DNA from: Candidatus Dormiibacterota bacterium
Lineage (GTDB): Bacteria > Chloroflexota > Dormibacteria > Aeolococcales > Aeolococcaceae
Direction: 5' to 3'
Length of the DNA stretch: 11,105 nucleotides
NCBI GenBank assembly: GCA_019236085.1
Contig: JAFAJR010000283.1
Coordinates: 1-11,105 of the forward strand
The number at the start of each line of letters is the position of its first letter. The stretch's first letter is position 1. Shown one piece after another: positions 1 to 5,475 of the stretch. A program made the translations under genes and the position numbers. A model generated the notes under the pieces. It saw nothing but the letters and a program-made list of their open reading frames with translations, had not been told where the DNA came from and did not search any database.

Positions 1-2
1 CT

Positions 3-3000
3 GTTGCCCTGGCCGTCGCCGGGATGGGCCCGGCTGACGCGACGGCGGGATCCGGCAACGCCCAGGGTGCGAATTGCGGGGCGGGCGCCGGGAGCAGTTC
101 CTCGGCCCAGTCAGGCAGCTCTGGCAACGCGACGTCGCTCGCACTGGCGCCGTCGGGCGGCGCGAACGCCACAGCTCGCTCCGGCGATGCGGGTGGCGCG
201 GGCTTAGGGGGTGGAGGTGCCGGTGGATCCGGCGGCGGCTCACTCGAGCCGCTCGCCGGCACTGGCTCACAGGGACAGTCCTCCTCGGCACAGTCGGGCA
301 GCTCCGGCAACGCCACAGCAGTAGCCGTCGCCGGACGTGGGGATGCCAATGCCACAGCGCGCTCGGGCAACGTCGGTCACGCCCAGGCCAACAGCACGGG
401 CACGGCCGGGCAGGCCCCCTCGGGCAGCTGCAACACCGGCGCCGCCGCCACCCTCGAGGGCAACCAGTGCCCGCCGCCGGTGTCCTCGGCGCAGTCCGGC
501 AGCACGGGCAACGCCACCGCGGTGGCCGTCGAGCCGGCCGGCGGGAGCAACGCAACGGCCGCCTCCGGTGATGTGGGCAGCGCCGCCGCGACCGACGATG
601 GCGTTGCGCCGTCGAACACCCAGAGCGGCCACAACGCCTCCTCCTGGTCGCAAGCGTCCTCGGGCAGCACAGGCAACGCGACGACGCTGTCCCTCGGCCT
701 CACCGGGCAGTCGTCGAACGCCTCGGCCCAATCGGGCTCCAGCGGCGATGCGTCTTCCATGGTCACCGGCTCCGGGCAGGGTGGTGGCGTTGCGCAGTCC
801 TCCGCCTCGAGCGGCGGCACCGGCGACGCGCGCTCCACGTCGATCGGCCTCAGCGACGCCGACGGCGAGTCGTCGTCGGGATCCAGCGGCCCGGCCACCT
901 CGACTGCGCTCGGCGGTGGCGGTCCTGCCGCATCCGGCGGCACCGGTGGGACGGGAGGCACGGGGCCCGTACCCACCCAGCCGCCGGCGGGTGCGCCGGG
1001 CGAGACCGCGCCGGGTGGAGCCGCTGGCGGCAGTTCCGGCGGCCTCGGCGCCGGCTCGGGCGGGACGTCCGGGCCCGGTCATGCGGTAGCGGTGCCTGCA
1101 GGACGTGCGGCGGGTGCGCCGCTTTCGGCGACGGGGATGGCCCGGCCGCGGTCCTCGTCAGGCGGGTCGCGGCCCGCCCTCGGCGCCGCCTCCTCCGGAG
1201 AATCGAGCGCAGGCTCATCACCATCGGCCGCCGGCTCACATCCGAGCCGCGGCCCGGCGGCCGGCGGCCTCGGCGACGCTGTCGCCGGGCTGGGGTTGCT
1301 GGGGGTGTGGGCGCTGGCAGCGCTGCTCTTGCTTGGCCGCACCGTCCGGCGGCTGCACCCCCGGCGGCGCTTGGCCGGGTGGATTCGCACAGCGTCCGTC
1401 GTCCGGCTCGCCGCCCTTTGCGGCCTCATCTGGGACCTGAGAGTCGGCGCCGCGGCAGGGACCGAGGCGGCTTTCCGGTCCGCGGCTGGGCTGCGCGCCG
1501 TCGTCGCGTGGCGGATGAGGGCGGTTCGAACGGGAGTTATCGGGCTTGCCGCCGCAGTGCGGCAGAGCGCGGTCCGATCGGGCCGCATCGCCCGCCGCGT
1601 GGCGATCGATGCAGTCGCGGCGATCGCAGCCGTCGGGCATGCCGCATGGCATGCGACGGCGGCATTCGTGCGGTCCGGTCAGTCCCGCGTCCAGGCGTTG
1701 CTGAGGACCGTTCGAACTGGGCTCGCGACAGCTCGGCGCCGGTCTGCCGCCGCGGCGGAGCGTCTCGCAGCGTGGGCCGCGGCTGCCATTGCCGCCGCTG
1801 AGCGCACGCCCTCGGCCGCCAGGGCCGCCGTCAGTCGAACGGTTCGATCGGCGCTCGCCCCGCACCCCCCGGTCTTCGTCACCGCCGGCGCCGGCGCTGC
1901 CGTCCTCGTCGCCGCCGCACAGGCACGCCGCGATACCGGGTCGGCACGGCGCATGACGTCACTTGTCGCGTTCCTCACCGGAGGCGCGGCGCCGACGCCC
2001 GCGTCTCTGCACCAGCATCAATCCGGCCGCGCGCCGCCGGCGGCGAGCGCAGCCAATACCTCGCAGCTCACGTCGCAGCAACGTCCACCACCCCAGGTGA
2101 TGGGGGATGCATCGATCGAAACAACACGGATCGAAATGAAGGAAAGAGAAGCAATGGTCACCATCGCGAAGAAGGTGTTCGTGAGGGTTGCCATGGCGCT
2201 GATCGCAGCGGCGCTGACCTTCTTCGTCGTGCAGACGGTGGAAAACCACTTCGTGTTCGCATCCGGTTCGACGAACTGCTCGTCGGGCTCATCGAACTCA
2301 GGTGGGGGAGGCAGCTCGTCCTCGGGGACGTGCAACGCCTCCAGCCAGACGTCGTCGACGAACTCCAGCAGTGCCAACGGATCAGTGACCCAGTCGCAGT
2401 CGAACGACTCGAACGGCGGAAACGCACAGAGTGAGGCCCAGTCGGGCAACACCGGCGGCGCCACCTCGACGAGCTCGTCGAGCGACGGGTCCAGCGCCAG
2501 CACGGCGAATTCCGGCAACTCCGGGAGCGCCACCAGCACCGCCAAAGGCGGCAACGGTGGCAACAGCTCGCAGAGCGCGTCGGGTTCGGGCAACTCACAG
2601 AACTCCAGCAGCGCAACCGCCTCGGGCGGCTCGACGAGCGGCAACAGCAGCGCGTCGAACAGCGGCTCGGGTGGGTCGGGCAGTGGCTCCGCCACGTCCG
2701 GCAACGCGTCCGCTTCTTCGAACACCAGTGCGCAGAACTCCTCCTCGTCGTCCGGCAGCGTGAAGCAGTCGCAGTCCAACGACTCCAACGGCGGCAACGC
2801 CGGGAGCCAGGCGGCGACGGGCAACTCGGGCAGCGCCAACTCGAGCAACTCATCGAGCGACGGGTCGAGCTCATCGACCGCCAACTCGGGGAACTCGGGC
2901 AGCGCCACGAGCAACGCAACCGGCGGCAACGGCGGGAATTCGACGCAGACCGTGTCGAACAGCGGCAACGCATCGAACAGCAGTGGTGCCACGGCCACGG

Positions 3001-5174
3001 GAGGCAGCACATCCTCCAGCAGCTCCGCGTCCAACAGTGGCAGCGGCGGCGGCAGCGAGAGTGCGACCTCGGGCAATTCCTCGGCCAATTCACAGACGTC
3101 GGCTGACAACAACAGCAGCTCCAACGGGAGCGTGAATCAGAGTCAGCAGGACTCGTCGAACGGCGGGGATGCGTACAGTGGCGCGGGGACCGGCAACACG
3201 GGGAGCGCGAAGTCGAGCTCCTCGAGCAGTGACGGCAGCAGCTCGTCCACAGCGAAGTCCGGCAACTCCGGCAACGCGTCGAGCTCGGCAACCGGCGGGA
3301 ACGGCGGCAACTCGAGCCAGAGCGCGAGCGGCAGTGGCAACGCAAGCAACAGCAGCACCGCCGCTGCGACCGGAGGCGACACGAGCAGCACAAGCTCGGC
3401 GTCCAACTCCGGGTCGGGCGGTGGATCGCAGAGCGCGACGTCGGGAAAGTCGACGTCCTCCTCGGACACCAGCTCCTACAACGGCAGCTCGTCGAACGGG
3501 AGCGTGGACCAGGATCAGACGAACAACTCCAACGGCGGGTACGCGTGCAGTGACGCGTCTGCGACCAACGGGTCGGACAACGCGTCGTGGAAGTGCGGGC
3601 CGCCGACCGGGGACAACACCTCGAGCGGCAGCAACACGTCCGGCAACAACAACAACAGCGGTGCGAGCTCGAGCTCGAGCAGCAGCTCCGGCAGCAGCTC
3701 GTCGACCGCGGATTCGACCAACTCGGGGAATGCCTCGAGCAACGCCACGGGTGGCAACGGCGGCAATTCGTCGCAGTCCGCCACCGGCAGCGGCAACGCG
3801 TCGAACAGCAGTGGCGCCAGCGCGACGGGTGGGTCCACCACCTCCAGCAGCACAGCGTCCAACAGCGGGTCGGGCAGCGGATCCGAGTCCTCGACATCGA
3901 AGAGCTCGTCCGCCACGTCCGATACCAGCGCATCCAACTGCAGCAGCGCCGACGGCAACGTCGACCAGTCGCAGAAGGACGACAGCAACGGTGGCGACGC
4001 GTACTCCGCGGCGGCAACCGGCAACACCGGCGGTAGCAAGTCGACGTCGAGCAGCTCTGACGGGAGCAGCTCGTCGACCGCCAAAGCCGGCAACTCTGGC
4101 GACGCCTCCAGCACCGCGACCGGCGGCAACGGCGGCGATTCGTCCCAGTCAGCGACGGACAGCGGCAACGCTTCCAACAGCAGCACTGCAACCGCGACCG
4201 GTGGCGACACCACGAGCGGGAGCAGCGCGTCGAACAGCGGGTCGGGCGGCGGCTCCGAGTCGGCAACGTCGGGCTCGTCGACCGCACAGTCGGACACGAC
4301 GAGCTCCAACGACAGCAGCTCGGATGCAGACGTCGACCAGACCCAGCGGAACGACAGCAACGGCGGCGGCGCCTGGTCTGAGGCTGACACCTACAACGAT
4401 GGGAGCGCGAACTCGAGCTCCAGCAGCAGCGGCGATGACAGCAGCAGCTCCACCGCCAACGCATGGAACTCGGGGTCCGCAACCAGTGGCGCCACCGGTG
4501 GCGCCGGCGGCAACTCCAGCCAGAACGCCGACGGCAGCGGCAACGCGGCCAACGGCAGCACCGCTGATGCGACGGGTGGCGACACCTCGAGCAGCAGCAG
4601 CGCGTCCAACAGCGGCTCGGGCGGTGGATCGGAGTCCGCGACGTCGGGCTCGTCCAAGGCCACGTCCGACACCACGGCGGGCAACGACAGCTCAGCTGAC
4701 GGGTCGGTGAAGCAGTCGCAGAAGGACGACAGCAATGGCGGAGACGCCTGGTCCGGCGCAGAGTCGGGCAACGACGGCTCGGCGAAATGCACCTCGAGCA
4801 GCAGCTCGGGGAGCAGTTCGTGCGGAGCCGGGGCAACCAATTCCGGCGGCGCGATGAGCGCCGCGGGAGGCGGTGCCGGTGGCAACGCCGGCCAGTCGGC
4901 GTCGGGCAGCGGCAATGCCGCGAACTGCTCCAGCGCCGGTGGCTCGGCAGGCGATTGCGCTCTCCCGGATGGCTCGTCCTCGGCGCCTGGCGGCGGCGTG
5001 GGGGCCATCACGGTCGGCGCGAACGGCAGCTCCGCAGGCAGTGGAGTGGCCGGGATCTCGGTACCCGAGACGGGTGCCGCTCTTCAGCTGTGGCTCGCAG
5101 CACTCCTGCTCATCGCAGGCGGCCTCGCGTCCCTCATGGGACTGGGGCTGCGGCGGCGGGTGGTCCGAGGCTGA
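3..5174 (+). CDS. Giant Ser/Gly/Asn-rich repeat surface protein ORF (5'-partial; possibly two proteins in one frame)
   Basis: The frame is open from the first full codon (position 3) to the TGA at 5172-5174, so the true start lies left of the window. I do not recognise the family. Visible order: repeats with AQSGSSGNAT-type motifs (to about 930); a Gly/Pro/Ser linker; a membrane segment (1281-1334) followed by Arg-rich residues; an Ala/Arg-rich basic stretch (about 1340-2040); a second hydrophobic segment (about 2175-2235); a Ser/Gly/Asn repeat array (2379 to about 4980); and VPETG with a hydrophobic segment and basic tail (5061-5171). As one chain the topology would be out-in-out-in, which fits the positive-inside rule. 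As two proteins, the second would begin at 2154 (1006 residues) with its own signal peptide and ribosome binding site, and the first would lack a stop codon. I slightly prefer an independent second protein but cannot exclude a fusion or a sequencing error. A cell-surface structural or adhesive role is inferred from composition only. Confidence 0.65.
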   Translation, partial: VALAVAGMGPADATAGSGNAQGANCGAGAGSSSSAQSGSSGNATSLALAPSGGANATARSGDAGGAGLGGGGAGGSGGGSLEPLAGTGSQGQSSSAQSGSSGNATAVAVAGRGDANATARSGNVGHAQANSTGTAGQAPSGSCNTGAAATLEGNQCPPPVSSAQSGSTGNATAVAVEPAGGSNATAASGDVGSAAATDDGVAPSNTQSGHNASSWSQASSGSTGNATTLSLGLTGQSSNASAQSGSSGDASSMVTGSGQGGGVAQSSASSGGTGDARSTSIGLSDADGESSSGSSGPATSTALGGGGPAASGGTGGTGGTGPVPTQPPAGAPGETAPGGAAGGSSGGLGAGSGGTSGPGHAVAVPAGRAAGAPLSATGMARPRSSSGGSRPALGAASSGESSAGSSPSAAGSHPSRGPAAGGLGDAVAGLGLLGVWALAALLLLGRTVRRLHPRRRLAGWIRTASVVRLAALCGLIWDLRVGAAAGTEAAFRSAAGLRAVVAWRMRAVRTGVIGLAAAVRQSAVRSGRIARRVAIDAVAAIAAVGHAAWHATAAFVRSGQSRVQALLRTVRTGLATARRRSAAAAERLAAWAAAAIAAAERTPSAARAAVSRTVRSALAPHPPVFVTAGAGAAVLVAAAQARRDTGSARRMTSLVAFLTGGAAPTPASLHQHQSGRAPPAASAANTSQLTSQQRPPPQVMGDASIETTRIEMKEREAMVTIAKKVFVRVAMALIAAALTFFVVQTVENHFVFASGSTNCSSGSSNSGGGGSSSSGTCNASSQTSSTNSSSANGSVTQSQSNDSNGGNAQSEAQSGNTGGATSTSSSSDGSSASTANSGNSGSATSTAKGGNGGNSSQSASGSGNSQNSSSATASGGSTSGNSSASNSGSGGSGSGSATSGNASASSNTSAQNSSSSSGSVKQSQSNDSNGGNAGSQAATGNSGSANSSNSSSDGSSSSTANSGNSGSATSNATGGNGGNSTQTVSNSGNASNSSGATATGGSTSSSSSASNSGSGGGSESATSGNSSANSQTSADNNSSSNGSVNQSQQDSSNGGDAYSGAGTGNTGSAKSSSSSSDGSSSSTAKSGNSGNASSSATGGNGGNSSQSASGSGNASNSSTAAATGGDTSSTSSASNSGSGGGSQSATSGKSTSSSDTSSYNGSSSNGSVDQDQTNNSNGGYACSDASATNGSDNASWKCGPPTGDNTSSGSNTSGNNNNSGASSSSSSSSGSSSSTADSTNSGNASSNATGGNGGNSSQSATGSGNASNSSGASATGGSTTSSSTASNSGSGSGSESSTSKSSSATSDTSASNCSSADGNVDQSQKDDSNGGDAYSAAATGNTGGSKSTSSSSDGSSSSTAKAGNSGDASSTATGGNGGDSSQSATDSGNASNSSTATATGGDTTSGSSASNSGSGGGSESATSGSSTAQSDTTSSNDSSSDADVDQTQRNDSNGGGAWSEADTYNDGSANSSSSSSGDDSSSSTANAWNSGSATSGATGGAGGNSSQNADGSGNAANGSTADATGGDTSSSSSASNSGSGGGSESATSGSSKATSDTTAGNDSSADGSVKQSQKDDSNGGDAWSGAESGNDGSAKCTSSSSSGSSSCGAGATNSGGAMSAAGGGAGGNAGQSASGSGNAANCSSAGGSAGDCALPDGSSSAPGGGVGAITVGANGSSAGSGVAGISVPETGAALQLWLAALLLIAGGLASLMGLGLRRRVVRG
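105..860 (+). repeat. First repeat domain: AQSGSxGNAT-type protein repeats
   Basis: The motif AQSGSSGNAT and close variants begin at about 105, 288, 489, 654, 726 and 792, so the spacing is 61, 67, 55, 24 and 22 codons. The longer units carry a second half resembling NATARSGNVGHA, about 20 residues after the first. The window opens inside a preceding unit (ALAVAGMGPADATAGSGNA), so the array starts further left. Copies differ in codon choice, so these are old protein repeats and not recent DNA duplications. A cysteine pair (C-x12-C followed by Pro-Pro-Pro) interrupts the array near 429-480. Confidence 0.75.
1281..1334 (+). other. Predicted membrane segment ending the first repeat domain
   Basis: Eighteen residues running from VAGLGLLGVW to LLLL are uninterrupted hydrophobic or small residues, followed at once by GRTVRRLHPRRR. 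A hydrophobic stretch plus a strongly basic flank marks a stop-transfer segment with the downstream side cytoplasmic. The preceding 100 or so codons are a Pro/Ser/Gly/Ala linker typical of a wall-spanning spacer. Confidence 0.65.
1500..1860 (+). other. Ala/Arg-rich basic stretch with repeated VR[ST]G motif
   Basis: In the frame of the large ORF this stretch is almost only Ala, Arg, Val, Ser and Thr. A VR[ST]G-like motif recurs with its Val codon at 1524 (VRTG), 1572 (VRSG), 1668 (VRSG), 1710 (VRTG) and 1842 (VRSA), that is 16, 32, 14 and 44 codons apart. G/C at third positions stays fairly high, supporting translation of this frame. A long helical, positively charged cytoplasmic region is plausible. 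It may equally be the extended tail of the first protein. No known domain is recognised. Confidence 0.4.
2139..2156 (+). promoter_or_regulatory. Ribosome binding site and candidate independent start inside the large ORF
   Basis: The purine run AAGGAAAGAGAAG precedes ATG at 2154, with the AAGGA core about 10 bases upstream. Just upstream (about 2040-2150) the in-frame codons lose their G/C third-position bias (for example GAT GCA, GAA ACA ACA), as expected of an untranslated leader. The ATG opens directly into a signal-peptide-like segment. Together these suggest that a separate 1006-residue protein starts here although the upstream frame has no stop. A second in-frame ATG at 2136 has a weaker upstream context. 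Confidence 0.6.
2154..2261 (+). other. Predicted signal peptide or signal anchor
   Basis: From the ATG at 2154 the chain has a basic N-region (two Lys and one Arg within the first 11 residues), a hydrophobic core of about 15 residues (roughly residues 12-26), then a polar stretch ending VFA-SG at residues 34-38, an acceptable signal peptidase I site. The distance from core to cleavage site is a little long, so an uncleaved anchor is also possible. Everything after it is Ser/Gly/Asn-rich, as expected of an exported domain. Confidence 0.6.
2379..4980 (+). repeat. Array of seven 124-152 residue Ser/Gly/Asn-rich protein repeats
   Basis: Each copy opens with a GSVxQSQxxDSNGG-like motif. The copies start at 2379, 2754, 3126, 3498, 3954, 4326 and 4701, giving unit lengths of 125, 124, 124, 152, 124 and 125 codons; the seventh is cut short. 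Recurrent blocks inside a unit are TGNTGSA, a run of six Ser then DG, SGNSGNASS, ATGGNGGNSSQSA, GSGNASNSS, ATGGDT, ASNSGSGGGSESATSG. The fourth unit carries an insertion of about 28 residues with a cysteine pair. Codons differ between copies, so selection acts on the protein repeat. GN/SG landmarks fall about every 23-25 residues inside each unit. Confidence 0.85.
5061..5171 (+). other. C-terminal sortase-type sorting signal (VPETG, hydrophobic segment, basic tail)
   Basis: The last 37 residues have the three parts of a Gram-positive cell-wall sorting signal: VPETG (codons 5061-5075), about 25 mainly hydrophobic residues (5076-5150), and a tail of RRR-VV-RG ending at the stop. The canonical motif is LPxTG; here Leu is replaced by Val. 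If used, sortase would cleave between Thr and Gly and attach the protein to peptidoglycan. No sortase gene lies in the window. If it is not used, the segment is simply a C-terminal membrane anchor. Confidence 0.65.
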
Positions 5175-5203
5175 GGGCCAGGGGGATAGGAGGCCCCTGG
5201 TCC
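5175..5203 (+). terminator. Stem-loop immediately after the surface-protein stop codon
   Basis: GGGCCAGGGG (5175-5184) pairs with CCCCTGGTCC (5194-5203), a 10-bp stem with one G-T wobble and a 9-base loop. It begins on the base after the TGA. There is no T tract, which is common for terminators in very high-GC genomes. Confidence 0.55.
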
Positions 5204-5215
5204 GGGAAACCGGGC

Positions 5216-5232
5216 CGGGGGCTGTTCCCCCG
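5216..5232 (+). terminator. Second GC hairpin upstream of the tRNA gene
   Basis: CGGGGG (5216-5221) pairs with CCCCCG (5227-5232) around a CTGTT loop. It lies 13 bases after the previous hairpin and before the putative tRNA promoter, so it may act as a backup terminator that insulates the tRNA gene. It has no T tract. Confidence 0.45.
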
Positions 5233-5245
5233 TCGTCGCGACGGC

Positions 5246-5251
5246 TATGCT
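5246..5251 (+). promoter_or_regulatory. Candidate -10 element for the tRNA gene
   Basis: TATGCT matches the TAnnnT -10 pattern and ends 11 bases before the first tRNA base, placing a start site a few bases upstream of the mature 5' end. No convincing -35 is visible; the region 17-19 bases upstream overlaps the GC hairpin. Confidence 0.4.
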
Positions 5252-5262
5252 CTGCCGCAAAT

Positions 5263-5338
5263 GCGGGAGTAACTCAACGGTCAGAGTGCAACCTTCCCAA
5301 GGTTGAAGTTGCGGGTTCGATTCCCGTCTCCCGCTCCA
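5263..5338 (+). tRNA. tRNA-Gly (anticodon CCC)
   Basis: A full cloverleaf can be folded. The acceptor GCGGGAG pairs with CTCCCGC. The D stem is ACTC/GAGT. The anticodon stem CAACC/GGTTG encloses the loop TTCCCAA with anticodon CCC, reading GGG glycine codons. A 5-base variable region is followed by the T arm GCGGG-TTCGATT-CCCGT. The discriminator base T is followed by an encoded CCA, for 76 bases in total. It stands alone between the surface-protein terminators and the cyclase gene. Its presence rules out any upstream extension of the cyclase frame as coding sequence. Confidence 0.96.
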
Positions 5339-5339
5339 A

Positions 5340-5356
5340 CCGTCGTTGCGCGGCGG
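5340..5356 (+). terminator. Short hairpin directly after the tRNA
   Basis: CCGTCG (5340-5345) pairs with CGGCGG (5351-5356), including one T-G wobble, around a TTGCG loop. It starts two bases after the encoded CCA and could end the tRNA transcript or guide 3' processing. There is no T tract, so this is moderate support only. The remaining 116 bases to the cyclase gene hold nothing else I can identify beyond its promoter candidate. Confidence 0.35.
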
Positions 5357-5460
5357 CTGTGCATTCAGGATCGGCAATTGCTCCGGTTCTGACCCAGACT
5401 CCCTCGCTGTGGAGGGCAGCCGTACGCCCGTCTCGTTCCAGACGCCGTTCTTGGTTGCCC

Positions 5461-5475
5461 TACGCTAGCACCATG
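5461..5475 (+). promoter_or_regulatory. Candidate -10 element giving a leaderless cyclase mRNA
   Basis: TACGCT (5461-5466) fits the TAnnnT -10 pattern and ends six bases before the ATG at 5473, so transcription would start at or next to the A of the start codon. No Shine-Dalgarno-like purine run lies before this ATG (GCTAGCACC), which agrees with leaderless translation, common in actinobacteria. TTCCAG at 5436-5441 is only a weak -35 candidate. Confidence 0.4.

Noticed and set aside
1117..1137. LSATG as a possible sortase motif in the first module
   Set aside because: It lies about 50 residues before the membrane segment; true sorting motifs sit directly before it.
1831..1850. TCGAAC-G-GTTCGA palindrome resembling an actinobacterial LexA/SOS box, and GTTCGAAC copies at 1524 and 1710
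   Set aside because: The SOS box needs four bases between CGAAC and GTTCG; here the spacing is one or overlapping. The copies are explained by the repeated Val-Arg-Ser/Thr codons.
1954..1961. TGACGTCA palindrome
   Set aside because: An 8-base match inside coding sequence with no known bacterial regulator implied; chance is sufficient.
2158..4836. Very long open frames on the minus strand opposite the repeat array (892 and 368 codons)
   Set aside because: They mirror the Ser/Gly/Asn codon pattern of the plus strand and give implausible Cys/Arg/Ser-rich or Leu/Pro/Asp/Glu-rich proteins. The plus frame has signal peptide, repeats and sorting signal.
2379..4980. CRISPR or satellite-type DNA repeat array
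   Set aside because: The periodicity is at the protein level, in multiples of three bases, with diverged codons and no identical direct repeats separated by unique spacers.
4873..5472. Upstream extension of the cyclase frame
   Set aside because: It would run through the 3' end of the surface gene, its terminators and the whole tRNA-Gly. The zinc ribbon starts naturally at 5473.
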